From a virus, in IMG/VR virus record IMGVR_UViG_3300031957_002099, positions 1 to 25,896 of that record: a DNA stretch of 25,896 bases. One strand, 5' to 3'. The notes under the pieces were generated by a model that had not been told where the DNA came from, made no database searches, and saw only the letters and a program-made list of their open reading frames with translations. Positions 6,148 to 14,156 of this stretch are shown piece after piece (the first letter of the stretch is position 1; each line of letters opens with the position of its first letter). A program made the position numbers and the translations under genes.

Positions 6148-8958
6148 TTATGTGAGCTTACGCCACTTGTCTATATTTAATTTTCTAAAGCCTTTTTTAA
6201 TTTTGCCTTTTAACAGATACCAATCACCCAACTTACCGTCTTCAACTATTGGTTTGCCGAGCTTGGGATATTTAAATCTGTCGATGCCTGCTAATATTGG
6301 ACCAGTGTCGTCCTCGAACTTCATGTTTAACCAGAGATTGTGAGTCTCGGCTCTGCGACCACCTCTTTTTACTAAGTTTACAGCTTCGTTTAAATCTCTG
6401 AGGTTCTTTTCAACAAGCTTACCGAATACAACAAACTCTCCAGGATTGTCAGCTTCTAAATTATGAATGTCTTCTATTGGTGTTTTAATGTTATGTTCAG
6501 CAGGGTTTTGTTTTATATGACCGAACCTGCGTTCACACTCGAATATATCGTCGTATGGTGTTTTTCCTGAATCTAAGAGCTTGTCTTGCCTTGGGGTTAA
6601 AGGTTGATTTAATCTCCTCCGTTCAACTATGTCTGCTGCGAGCTTTGGACCAAGACCTTTTATACCTATAAGACCACCAATCAACTCTCCGTCTTGTACA
6701 GACCAGTTAAGGCTAGATTTAAATTTGTCGTATGGTTTATAGACCAATCCTTCTTTTACAACTTCTCTTAATAGTTTTACACCTTGGTCTTCGTCTTTTA
6801 CATTCCTGAGGCATGCTGCAGCAAATTCTAATGGAAAGCGACTTTTTAAAACACAACACCAATAGCTGACCAATCCATAGGAAATAGCATGCGACCTATT
6901 AAATGCCCAAGACCCCATTGTGTTTATGTTCTTCCATATCTTTATTGACTCGTCCTCTGGTATGCCTTGTTCTTCCGCACCCACTTTAAACTTCTGCCAA
7001 TATCGATCAAAGAACTCTTCGCCTAAAGATTTACTCATTGCCTTGCGTAATTGTGAAACATCTTCCCAACTCAACTTGCCGACATCACGAGCTATTGTCA
7101 TGACTTGCTCTTGATAAACGACAACACCGAATGTAACTTTTGTTATCTCTTCAGCTAGTGGGTGGAGGTATGTTACAGGTTCTTCTCCTATTTTTCTTTT
7201 TATATACTTTGTTGTGCCACCAGACGTTAATGGTCCAGGACGAGCCAGAGCAGTAATTGAAGCAATATCCTCGAAGTTGCTTATTTTCATCTGACGAGTT
7301 AATGATTGCAATGCATAGCCTTCAAACTGAAATATCCCTGCGTGTCTTTCTTTATTGAGGACATCAAAAGCCTCTTTATCTTCTAGAGGGAAGTTAATGA
7401 TTTTTTCTTTTTCCCAACCAACCTGCTCCAACACATCGTTCAAAACAGATAAAGTCCTGAGACCTAAAGCATCTATTTTTAAAAGGTTTAAGCTTTCTGC
7501 GTCGTGCTTATCTATCTGAGCTGCACCACTTTGAGCACTAACAGAGCAATAATTGCTTACTGGATCTTCTGTTACGATTATCCCTGCAGCATGAACGCCA
7601 GAGTGCCTAGCGTGATTCTCCATCTTCTCAGCTATCTTCATTTGCGGGAACTTTGCTAGGACTGCCTTGCCGATGTCTAGGTCGTTGAACGTATCCATAA
7701 TACACATTGCAGCACGAGCATCTCCACCACTCCGTTCTATGATCGCACCTTTTAGGTCGTTCACTTCCCAAGCTGGAATTCCTAGTTCTTTAGCAACTTC
7801 TGTTATTGTGCTCTTAGCTTTATATCGACTAACAGTTCCTAGGTGAGCAACTTTTTCCGCACCATACTTCTCTCGTAAATACTGGAAAACCATCTCCCTG
7901 CGGTCATCCTGGAAATCTATATCTATATCAGGCAGGTCAGCACGAGTGATGTCTATGAACCTTTCGAACAATAGGTCGAACTTTATAGGGTCAACATCTG
8001 TAATCCCTGTTAAGTAACAAACTAAAGACCCAGCACTCGATCCACGAGCTGGACCAACCATCATATGTTGCTTTGCATAATTAATCATATCAGCAATAAC
8101 ATAAAAATAATCTTCGAACTTTTTACTTGCGATCATTTCTATTTCTCTGGTTAAACGATCTTTGTAAACTTTATCTGTTAGGTCTATCCCTCTAGAGGGT
8201 GCTGCATCTATACACATCTGCTCTAAACTTTTATCTGGTGTAAAAGATATCATCTGAGCAACAGGCAAATCAACATTGCACATGTCTGCTATTTTGTATG
8301 TGTTTTGTATAGCTTCATCTGGCAACCAAGGAACACAGTCTTTAAGCTCATATTCATTTAATAAGTGCATTGGCTTGGTGCGTTCTGTTCTGTTCATCCC
8401 TACCAGAACTTCATAGGCTTTTCTGTCTGTAACTTTAGGATAATAATTGTCAGAAGTTGCTACAGTTTTAAATCCTTTTGTTTTAGAAAACTCTAAAGAA
8501 GCACGAGAACTCATTGGATTAACCTCAATGTAAAGATCGTCTTTTCTGGCCAATGGAAGAAGTCCCCACTGAGGATGTGTTCCACTTAGTATTATTACAT
8601 TTTCAGATATATCAAAAAGATCGGAGTAACTCATTCTAGGGAAGTAATAAAAATTCTCCTTGGCTGTGCTTTTTGTAACGAGTTTATATATCTCAGACAA
8701 ACCAGAATTATTCTTAGCAATAAAAGACATTGTGTTTGCTGTTTGCTTAGTTCTCTCGGTTGCGTCTTCTACAACAGCAATCTCAGCTCCGAATATAGGC
8801 TTGACTCCTGCTTTTTTACAAGCATTGTTAAATGGAACATGTCCCCAAGTTCCAGAGTCTGCTATGCCCATAGCCTTGCCTGCCATCTCAACAAGGTTAT
8901 TTATTGGTCCATAAGCCTTGCGGAATGAATATTCAGTGCGAGTCTTTATGTGTAGCAT
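6148..8958 (-). CDS. dnaE: DNA polymerase III alpha subunit homologue (DnaE-type replicative polymerase)
   Basis: 936 residues, shorter than bacterial DnaE (about 1,160). The N-terminal PHP domain is degenerate: where bacterial proteins have metal-binding HxH before SEYS, this has K5-T-R7 before TEYS. The palm carries GPARGSSAGSLVCYLTGITD (302-321), catalytic PDIDIDF with Asp344 and Asp346, and the third aspartate Asp496 in KIDALGLRTLS. A helix-hairpin-helix (GIKGLGPKLAADI, 765-777) and an OB fold (about 840-936) follow; QDKLL at 791-795 is a weak possible clamp-binding site. The C-terminal tau-binding region is missing. It is therefore the likely phage replicative polymerase without its own proofreading, paired with the DnaQ-like exonuclease two genes upstream. 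ATG 8958 is coupled to the preceding mini-gene through TAATG. Confidence 0.95.
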   Translation of the reverse strand: MLHIKTRTEYSFRKAYGPINNLVEMAGKAMGIADSGTWGHVPFNNACKKAGVKPIFGAEIAVVEDATERTKQTANTMSFIAKNNSGLSEIYKLVTKSTAKENFYYFPRMSYSDLFDISENVIILSGTHPQWGLLPLARKDDLYIEVNPMSSRASLEFSKTKGFKTVATSDNYYPKVTDRKAYEVLVGMNRTERTKPMHLLNEYELKDCVPWLPDEAIQNTYKIADMCNVDLPVAQMISFTPDKSLEQMCIDAAPSRGIDLTDKVYKDRLTREIEMIASKKFEDYFYVIADMINYAKQHMMVGPARGSSAGSLVCYLTGITDVDPIKFDLLFERFIDITRADLPDIDIDFQDDRREMVFQYLREKYGAEKVAHLGTVSRYKAKSTITEVAKELGIPAWEVNDLKGAIIERSGGDARAAMCIMDTFNDLDIGKAVLAKFPQMKIAEKMENHARHSGVHAAGIIVTEDPVSNYCSVSAQSGAAQIDKHDAESLNLLKIDALGLRTLSVLNDVLEQVGWEKEKIINFPLEDKEAFDVLNKERHAGIFQFEGYALQSLTRQMKISNFEDIASITALARPGPLTSGGTTKYIKRKIGEEPVTYLHPLAEEITKVTFGVVVYQEQVMTIARDVGKLSWEDVSQLRKAMSKSLGEEFFDRYWQKFKVGAEEQGIPEDESIKIWKNINTMGSWAFNRSHAISYGLVSYWCCVLKSRFPLEFAAACLRNVKDEDQGVKLLREVVKEGLVYKPYDKFKSSLNWSVQDGELIGGLIGIKGLGPKLAADIVERRRLNQPLTPRQDKLLDSGKTPYDDIFECERRFGHIKQNPAEHNIKTPIEDIHNLEADNPGEFVVFGKLVEKNLRDLNEAVNLVKRGGRRAETHNLWLNMKFEDDTGPILAGIDRFKYPKLGKPIVEDGKLGDWYLLKGKIKKGFRKLNIDKWRKLT

Positions 8959-9023
8959 TAATTATACATCAACACTGCTACAATTAGTGTCCCTACAAGG
9001 AAGCCTATTATTGATATTGCCAT
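8958..9023 (-). CDS. 21-residue single-pass membrane peptide between exonuclease and dnaE
   Basis: A complete mini-gene exactly fills the gap between the exonuclease and dnaE. Its ATG overlaps the exonuclease stop (TAATG) and its own TAA overlaps the dnaE ATG (TAATG). The peptide starts MAISIIGFLVGTLIVAV and ends MYN, essentially one transmembrane helix. The double TAATG coupling and absence of any other spacer argue that it is translated, at least as a bridge carrying ribosomes into dnaE. It might also anchor something at the membrane. No homologue known to me. Confidence 0.6.
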   Translation of the reverse strand: MAISIIGFLVGTLIVAVLMYN

Positions 9024-9559
9024 TATATGTGTCCTTCTTTTTTATACCACTTAATAATTTCTATTGTTGCTTCAACATCATTTAGAGATCTGTGAGCACC
9101 TTCTATCTTCTTGCCCATTATTTCTTCATAGATGTCTCCGAGCTTTCGCATTTTTCCCCAGACGCTTTGCCCAACTTCAACTGTACAAATATGATCCATT
9201 GGCCAAGGAAACTTAGTAACCTTATCGAGCCTTTCTAGTTCAAACCTTAATATCTTCCTGTCGAAAGGTAAATTGTGTGCAGCCATAGAAGTCTCGCCCA
9301 AAAAGAATTTACACAAATCTTTATAGTGAGCAACAAACGGTTTTTTGTCTTTTAGGTCTTCGTCTGTTATCCCAGTTATTTTTGTTATCTTAGGGTCTAG
9401 GCTGTGTCCAGGATTGCACATGAATTCTAGTCGATCATACTCTTCAAAATTACCATCGGTAAATCGGATTGCACCGAACTCAATTATCCTAGGCTGAAGA
9501 TCTAAATCAGAACCCTCAGCTTTAGGCAATCCAGTTGTTTCTAGGTCAAACACTATCAT
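9023..9559 (-). CDS. DnaQ-like DEDDh 3'-5' exonuclease (epsilon-type proofreader)
   Basis: A 178-residue exonuclease with all three motifs: Exo I FDLETTGL (Asp5, Glu7), Exo II AHNLPFD (Asp100) and Exo III HRSLNDVEAT (His156, Asp161), the DEDDh set used by the epsilon subunit of DNA polymerase III. It removes mismatched 3' nucleotides. Immediate proximity to a DnaE homologue whose PHP domain has lost metal ligands makes proofreading for that polymerase the natural role. No C-terminal alpha-binding extension like that of bacterial DnaQ is evident. The start ATG overlaps the stop of the upstream gene (TAATG). Confidence 0.92.
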   Translation of the reverse strand: MIVFDLETTGLPKAEGSDLDLQPRIIEFGAIRFTDGNFEEYDRLEFMCNPGHSLDPKITKITGITDEDLKDKKPFVAHYKDLCKFFLGETSMAAHNLPFDRKILRFELERLDKVTKFPWPMDHICTVEVGQSVWGKMRKLGDIYEEIMGKKIEGAHRSLNDVEATIEIIKWYKKEGHI

Positions 9560-10026
9560 TACTTATTTATCCTAACAATAAATTTAAGATCAACACCTAG
9601 TATATCTTTAGTATCAAAAATAACATAGTTGTAAGATCTCTTGCCTGCGATTGCTGCATTGGTGTGAGAGTCTGTGAAAACCTGCTGTGCGACTTTAATG
9701 TCTCTTTCTTCAAAAAAAGATCTCCATAAAGTAAGCTCATCTTCAGTGCAGTGCATCCCAAGGTGACTAACACTGTTCCTGCCTCTCTTTTCAGAGTCCA
9801 TCCAATTATTCCCTGATGTGTAGTCTAAAACTTCAAACTCTTTCCCAGAGAAGATATCATAGTTAAAAGATAGGTCTGCTTCATTTGTTCCATGGTCTCC
9901 GTAAACCAATCCAGTTGCAACAACATGATCTTCAACCCAATCTACTGCTCCTATCTCAATCAATAGTTTTTTTGCAGCGATTGGGTTCTTTGGGCAGATA
10001 GCGATTTGTTCAATAGTAAATTTCAT
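9559..10026 (-). CDS. VOC/glyoxalase-fold-like protein, function unknown
   Basis: 155 residues from ATG 10026, which follows the SDR gene stop by one base; a longer start at 10098 lies inside the SDR gene and is less likely. The segments DHVVATGLVYG, GKEFEVLDYTSGNNWM, SVSHLGMHCTEDELTLWRSF and a strand-rich end (YNYVIFDTKDILG, LKFIVRI) give repeated beta-alpha-beta character with well placed His and Glu residues (His in SVSHLG, Glu in EFEVLDY). This suggests the vicinal oxygen chelate fold of glyoxalases and dioxygenases, with metal binding possible. The substrate is unknown. It is co-translated with an SDR, so a joint small-molecule role is conceivable. Confidence 0.5.
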   Translation of the reverse strand: MKFTIEQIAICPKNPIAAKKLLIEIGAVDWVEDHVVATGLVYGDHGTNEADLSFNYDIFSGKEFEVLDYTSGNNWMDSEKRGRNSVSHLGMHCTEDELTLWRSFFEERDIKVAQQVFTDSHTNAAIAGKRSYNYVIFDTKDILGVDLKFIVRINK

Positions 10027-10027
10027 T

Positions 10028-10702
10028 TTAAGCTCCATAGGGTAAAATGCATCCAGTAAGATACTTGTGATGCTGTTTGTCTTTAAGTAAATAGGCAACG
10101 AACTCTGCTAATAATTTAGGAGGTGTTTCTTCACCTGTTAACAATCCATTCAATTGATACTCTTGAGCATACTCTTTGCTCCAGCCACGAGTTTTAACAA
10201 CTTGCTCGTCTATTGAATCACTCATGCCAGTGCCAGATAATTTATTAGGAGCAATGCCGAATACAGTTATGCCATGCTTTTTTGTAAGCTCACGAGCCAT
10301 CTGTAAAGTCATTATGTGGGCTGCAGCTTTAGAAGCATTGTATGCGAGAGAACAAGTCATAGGCATGTGGGCTGCATTGCTAACAATGTTTACTATTGTG
10401 CCTTTGCTTTTTATTAACATCGGCAAGCAAGCTTTAGCCATCATGTAAATGCCTTTAGCATTGGTGTCCATAACTTTGTCCCACTGATCTTCTGTAAAGT
10501 TTTCAAGCCAATCAATTATATTAACACCAGCATTATTTATCAATATGTCTAGTTCTTGGATTGAATCTAGGAAGTCAGGGTTGCGGACATCTGCATTGTC
10601 TTTAATATCATAGTCATAAACTGTGTGACCTTGGTTTTTAAGTTCATCGTGTAAAGCCAAGCCAAGACCTTTACCAGAGCCTGTAATCAAAATTTTAACC
10701 AT
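10028..10702 (-). CDS. Short-chain dehydrogenase/reductase (SDR)
   Basis: A 224-residue classical SDR. The cofactor motif TGSGKGLG is at 7-14, Asp32 ends the second strand, NNAG is at 56-59, and the catalytic set is complete: Asn81, Ser108, Tyr121 and Lys125 (YNASK). It should be an active NAD(P)-dependent oxidoreductase; the substrate cannot be read from sequence. Such enzymes are uncommon in small phage genomes and may act as an auxiliary metabolic gene or in modified-nucleotide or cell-surface chemistry. It overlaps the upstream DUF6378-like gene by eight bases (ATGGTTAA) and has AAAGGAG as ribosome site. Confidence 0.9.
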   Translation of the reverse strand: MVKILITGSGKGLGLALHDELKNQGHTVYDYDIKDNADVRNPDFLDSIQELDILINNAGVNIIDWLENFTEDQWDKVMDTNAKGIYMMAKACLPMLIKSKGTIVNIVSNAAHMPMTCSLAYNASKAAAHIMTLQMARELTKKHGITVFGIAPNKLSGTGMSDSIDEQVVKTRGWSKEYAQEYQLNGLLTGEETPPKLLAEFVAYLLKDKQHHKYLTGCILPYGA

Positions 10703-10988
10703 AGTTTTCTCCTTTTATTAATGACTCGACCATTGCTGCATAAACTGCTGCATCGTGTATTGAGTCTTTGTGTTTAAGATCGCTGTTAGCGAACCTTGTA
10801 ATTTTAACAATCATAAGCTCAAAAAGATGCCAGACATTATAATCGTCAACCGTTTTTAAATCAATGCCTTTAGGGAACAATGCAACCATAACTTCACCGA
10901 CTGATTTGTAATTGTCTCCATAGACTTTATTACGTTCACGAAATGTTTCTGCCATCTCCTCTAAGATTTTAGCTGCATCTTTATTCAT
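10695..10988 (-). CDS. DUF6378-like phage protein
   Basis: 97 residues from ATG 10988, which overlaps the upstream stop (ATGAATAA). The pattern RNKVYGDNYKSVGEVMVAL, then DDYNVWHLFELMIVKITRFA, HKDSIHDAAVYAAMVESL matches the phage DUF6378 type (YGDN, an M-x-KIxR helix, D-x-x-DxAxYA). This all-helical fold recalls MazG/dUTPase-type nucleotide pyrophosphohydrolases, so a nucleotide-related role is conceivable but not shown. It sits among nucleotide and replication genes. Confidence 0.65.
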   Translation of the reverse strand: MNKDAAKILEEMAETFRERNKVYGDNYKSVGEVMVALFPKGIDLKTVDDYNVWHLFELMIVKITRFANSDLKHKDSIHDAAVYAAMVESLIKGENYG

Positions 10989-11154
10989 TTTCTGATTTCC
11001 CGTCTTGAAAGCCTTTTTCAACATCATCTTCATAGTTGTTTGCTTTATCAAAAAGCTCTTCTAGTTCTTGTTTTTGGAAATTAGTTATATCGAACAACCT
11101 TCCTATTTTCTGGTTATTAAGTTCGATGTCATTCCCTCTGATTTTAAGGTTCAT
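10981..11154 (-). CDS. Small hypothetical protein, 57 residues
   Basis: Start ATG 11154 overlaps the stop of the HAD phosphatase gene (TAATG); the longer frame from 11205 is inside that gene and less likely. It reads MNLKIRGNDIELNNQKIGRL followed by a helix with many Glu/Lys residues and an acidic tail (DDVEKGFQDGKSENE). No recognised family. Probably expressed by translational coupling within the operon. Confidence 0.6.
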   Translation of the reverse strand: MNLKIRGNDIELNNQKIGRLFDITNFQKQELEELFDKANNYEDDVEKGFQDGKSENE

Positions 11155-11588
11155 TAGAAGTCTCCTGGAGCAACTTGCAGGCAGGTTAATCCCTCGCCAC
11201 GCCACATATCAACAACCGATTGCCTATCTTCTAAAACGAACCAGATGTCTTTGTAATCGAAATTATCTTCTAACAACTTCCTTTTGCAATCTGCGTCTGG
11301 CGACATGTTTTTTAAAGGTCGCATAATAAGCCTATCATAAGGAACATCATTTGTCCTTAACCATTTAGAAGTGTCTCTGCGACAACTCTCATCACGAGCA
11401 GTCATTACAACAATCTCAGTTTCTGCGTCTTGGAGCATCCTTACAATGTTACAAATATTTTCTATGGGTTTATCACCTATGCCTGCTTTGTTAAAAGCTT
11501 TGTAATCTTTATCTTTATATAGGTGTATGCGGTGACCATAGTCAGATAGAGTTCCGTCTAGGTCAGCAATGATTATGCGTTTACCCAT
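11154..11588 (-). CDS. HAD-superfamily phosphatase (polynucleotide kinase 3'-phosphatase-like)
   Basis: 144 residues from ATG 11588, chosen because GGAGG stands seven bases before it. The HAD nucleophile motif IADLDGTLSD has Asp9 and Asp11; EIVVMTARDESCR provides motif II (Thr); KRKLLEDN gives the motif III Lys region; and WFVLEDRQSVVDMWR is motif IV with acidic residues. Final segment GLTCLQVAPGDF resembles the phosphatase half of T4 PseT-type polynucleotide kinases. It may remove 3' phosphates from nucleic acid or act on nucleotides. It overlaps the upstream gene by 16 bases. Confidence 0.82.
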   Translation of the reverse strand: MGKRIIIADLDGTLSDYGHRIHLYKDKDYKAFNKAGIGDKPIENICNIVRMLQDAETEIVVMTARDESCRRDTSKWLRTNDVPYDRLIMRPLKNMSPDADCKRKLLEDNFDYKDIWFVLEDRQSVVDMWRGEGLTCLQVAPGDF

Positions 11589-12058
11589 GATGGCACCTCC
11601 GTGTTCTTCCATACTGCGAAGCTCATCTTCTCTCCTAAGTAATAATCTCTGTAAGCTTTTACAGTGTCATCACCTTTGTATTGATCAGGCATGCACTGGG
11701 GTGGAGGTGTAAAGTCTTTATCAATAGGCATGTGTAAGGGCAATGTTAATAAAGGTGTTAGCAACCTTTCGCATTCATGGGTTTTGCCATACCTAATTTC
11801 GTATTGCTCACAAAGATTAACAAGCAAGTAATATGCCCACCAATAGTTATCAGCACACTGCCTCACCCATACAGCTGAAGGGTGATTTTTAAAAGCAGAC
11901 TTGTAAAGATCATTCTTGTCACAATGATCGTCGCCATCTAGCTCTCGGTGCGCAGTGCATAGCAGTTGTGCAGTCTCGAGTATCATTTTAACACAGTGCT
12001 TATCACAGTGCATAATTGCTGCTTTTTCTGGAGCAGAGTCCAAGTAAAATATATTCAT
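11573..12058 (-). CDS. Pyrimidine dimer DNA glycosylase-like phage protein
   Basis: 161 residues. The pattern MNIFYLDSAPEKAAIMHCDK, HCVKMILETAQLLCTAHREL, NHPSAVWVRQCADNYWW, YRDYYLGEKMSFAVWK and a terminal PSW is a common phage family often labelled as pyrimidine dimer DNA glycosylase-like. If so, it could repair UV damage, which would suit a virus in surface waters; however, activity in this subgroup is uncertain and the T4 DenV active site cannot be confirmed by eye. TTGAGAAAGGA precedes the ATG. A 31-base gap separates it from the HTH gene. Confidence 0.65.
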   Translation of the reverse strand: MNIFYLDSAPEKAAIMHCDKHCVKMILETAQLLCTAHRELDGDDHCDKNDLYKSAFKNHPSAVWVRQCADNYWWAYYLLVNLCEQYEIRYGKTHECERLLTPLLTLPLHMPIDKDFTPPPQCMPDQYKGDDTVKAYRDYYLGEKMSFAVWKNTEVPSWVNA

Positions 12059-12089
12059 GTTGTTCCTTTCTCAATAACAGAATTTTATT

Positions 12090-12329
12090 CTATTTAAGTT
12101 TAAAAGTAAATCTCTTTTTTACTTTATTCCATATGCTATCAACTTCTTGAGTTGCTTCTTCGACCTTTGTATATTGAACTTTGATCGATGGTTTTCTTTT
12201 ATTTAAAATGTAGCTTATGGTTCTTACAGTAACATTTAAATCTTTAGCTATCTCAGACTTTTCAAAGTTATCTTTCATTGAATGAACTCTGTCGATAAAT
12301 TCTTGATTGTACTTTTGCTTAAATGTCAT
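12090..12329 (-). CDS. Small helix-turn-helix protein, possible regulator
   Basis: 79 residues from ATG 12329, preceded by AGGAG at correct spacing; the longer 12377 start would lie inside thyX. The segment SEIAKDLNVTVRTISYILNK is a typical helix-turn-helix (SEIAKDLNV as helix 2, turn, TVRTISYIL as recognition helix) following an upstream helix (NQEFIDRVHSMKD). The C-terminal third is basic. It is likely a DNA-binding regulator, and a candidate to act on the promoter cassettes or GGTAAC repeats in this window, though nothing links it to them directly. Confidence 0.72.
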   Translation of the reverse strand: MTFKQKYNQEFIDRVHSMKDNFEKSEIAKDLNVTVRTISYILNKRKPSIKVQYTKVEEATQEVDSIWNKVKKRFTFKLK

Positions 12330-12337
12330 TTTGACTC

Positions 12338-12985
12338 CTATGGATTTAGTGACTTGCCCATTGATGGTGCAGCCCACTGGGTTGGGGTTAAGAACGGTTC
12401 AGCCCATGGGTGAACATTTACAACTTCCTTAACCATTAGCTTGAAAACATTTTGATATTCACCTTGGGCTCTGGGAGACAGCCTTGACTTTGCCATCTCA
12501 CTTAGCGTTCTTAAATTGAACTTTGCTACGATATTAGTGTGAATGTTTGTAGGCAATATTCCTCTAGCATCCTCTGCAGCAATACCTAAGTCTCTTAGCT
12601 CTTGATATTTATCGTTTATCATTTTCATAGCATCATCGTAAATTACATTCGCAGTTTCGTCTACATATATTTTTTCTGGAGTGTAATAGCTAAAGCCTTG
12701 CATATCTACTGTTCTTTGAGATTGCTGAGCATATGAAGCTTGACGAGTTCTTACAAACTGATGAGTGAACCCACGACTGACTTCACGAATGTTGAATGTG
12801 TAGTCAATGAACTCCCAAGACGATCTAATCGTATTAAGCATGTAATCGAGCTCTGCTTTCTTTTTATCTTCATCCCACTGGGATATTTTATCATAGGCAT
12901 CGTCATCATTCATAAGACGAGTATTTTTTGTGAACAACAGCAAGTCTACTGCGTCCGAGGTATAATTTACAAGTTGTACTTTCAT
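12338..12985 (-). CDS. thyX: Flavin-dependent thymidylate synthase ThyX
   Basis: 215 residues from ATG 12985, chosen because it overlaps the upstream stop (ATGA) and follows AGAAAGGAG. The ThyX signature RHRx7S appears as R79-T-R81 with Ser89 (FVRTRQASYAQQSQR); the usual middle His is Thr. HQF upstream and ARGILPTNI downstream are also typical. ThyX makes dTMP from dUMP using methylene-tetrahydrofolate, FAD and NADPH, supplying dTTP for phage DNA. The gene directly follows an FAD oxidoreductase gene. Confidence 0.95.
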   Translation of the reverse strand: MKVQLVNYTSDAVDLLLFTKNTRLMNDDDAYDKISQWDEDKKKAELDYMLNTIRSSWEFIDYTFNIREVSRGFTHQFVRTRQASYAQQSQRTVDMQGFSYYTPEKIYVDETANVIYDDAMKMINDKYQELRDLGIAAEDARGILPTNIHTNIVAKFNLRTLSEMAKSRLSPRAQGEYQNVFKLMVKEVVNVHPWAEPFLTPTQWAAPSMGKSLNP

Positions 12986-13920
12986 TGTTTTTCTCCTTTC
13001 TGAGAGTGCATCCATCGGTTGTAATTAGAACTTGACCGAATGAATTTTTCTATATGCTGGATATCGTCTGCAACATCATCGAGTAAAATCTGACGCCATG
13101 TTGCAAAACGACCCAGCGAATATATTCCGTATTTACTTGTCATTTCAAATATAAATTGTTTCCTTAATTCTTCGTTGATAGGTTTTATTTTACCAAGATA
13201 CTGCTCAGAAGATTTTAAGTCAACGAGCTTGCTTGGTTTAATGCCGAAGTCTCCCATGAGGACATCCATCATGTGTGGTCCGATAGATGCTTCAGGCTCT
13301 CTAATAAATTCTGATATAACAATATCGCCAACAACAGAGATCCTATAATATGGAACTAATGGGTCTGGGTAGTATATTGTTTGATGAACTTTGCACTCTG
13401 GAGATTCAATGCGAGCTTTTTGAGTCCATATCTTTTGCGAGGGAAAATCTGGTCTGTCTGGCCAACCTACAACTTTCATTAATACTGGCATTGGTATAGT
13501 TGATATTGTAGGGATAACATTTACATCTTTATTGTCAATGCTTGAAAGTTTCATGTCGTATTTTATCTGACAGTTTTCAGACATCATCCCGATAAGTTCC
13601 CATGGTGCTATGTATCGGTCTACAGGCTCAAGACTATTAATAGATCTATTCAATATCGATCCTGTTACTTTTTGTGAGTACAAATTACTCAAGAATAAAT
13701 TCGGCTGGGTGTAAATATCACCTTTGTATTTTATAGCTTTGTTCACTCTTACTTTTGTAAAAGGTATGGCACAAGCTGTACCAACCTTGTCCGTTCTGAA
13801 TCGGAGCAGAGCTCCTTGGTTGTTAGGGAGTTCTTTTTGAGCTTCGTAAATTATAGGACTAAAGCTCCTCAACATATTCCCTGCCAACAACCCTGCTAAT
13901 CCTGCTCCATATATAATCAT
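12982..13920 (-). CDS. FAD-dependent oxidoreductase
   Basis: 312 residues. The N-terminal dinucleotide-binding motif is YGAGLAG (Gly5, Gly7, Gly10) with Glu26 at the end of the second strand (IIYEA), typical for FAD. Near the C-terminus, GIYSLGRFATWRQIL (265-279) resembles the second FAD-contacting segment of amine-oxidase and UDP-galactopyranose-mutase-like enzymes. The middle is divergent, so the substrate is unknown. ATGA overlaps on both sides place it between an unknown basic protein and ThyX. Sharing a transcript with ThyX invites the idea of a flavin or nucleotide-modification role; that is inference. Confidence 0.82.
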   Translation of the reverse strand: MIIYGAGLAGLLAGNMLRSFSPIIYEAQKELPNNQGALLRFRTDKVGTACAIPFTKVRVNKAIKYKGDIYTQPNLFLSNLYSQKVTGSILNRSINSLEPVDRYIAPWELIGMMSENCQIKYDMKLSSIDNKDVNVIPTISTIPMPVLMKVVGWPDRPDFPSQKIWTQKARIESPECKVHQTIYYPDPLVPYYRISVVGDIVISEFIREPEASIGPHMMDVLMGDFGIKPSKLVDLKSSEQYLGKIKPINEELRKQFIFEMTSKYGIYSLGRFATWRQILLDDVADDIQHIEKFIRSSSNYNRWMHSQKGEKQ

Positions 13921-14156
13921 TTCTTTCTCCCATTTTTAGAATAAACACCTTCTGGCTTTTCAAACCTTCTTGTTTTAATATGCTGCCTTTCATATTTAGA
14001 AGGAATATTTAAACGGTTCAACCATTCGTCTGCGTCTTTATCGAGGATAGAATAATCTTCATAATCAGGATCAACCAAAGCTTTATATGCAGAAGCTTTT
14101 TTCATATAATACTTGGACCTCATTAATTTGAATTTTTTTCTATCCTCTTTTTTCAT
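13917..14156 (-). CDS. Small basic hypothetical protein, 79 residues
   Basis: It starts with a Lys/Arg-rich helix (MKKEDRKKFKLMRSKYYMKK), has an acidic centre (DPDYEDYSILDKDADEWLNR) and a basic tail. ATG overlaps the upstream stop (ATGA) and its own TGA overlaps the FAD oxidoreductase start, so it is firmly within the operon. No family recognised; nucleic-acid binding is possible from charge only. Confidence 0.62.
   Translation of the reverse strand: MKKEDRKKFKLMRSKYYMKKASAYKALVDPDYEDYSILDKDADEWLNRLNIPSKYERQHIKTRRFEKPEGVYSKNGRKK

Noticed and set aside
8660-8928. Plus-strand frames opposite the dnaE 5' end
   Set aside because: Antisense shadows; composition and lack of start context argue against coding.
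10027-10098. Longer start of the VOC-like gene inside the SDR gene
   Set aside because: The extra 24 residues have no ribosome site and overlap the SDR; ATG 10026 directly after the SDR stop fits the operon style.
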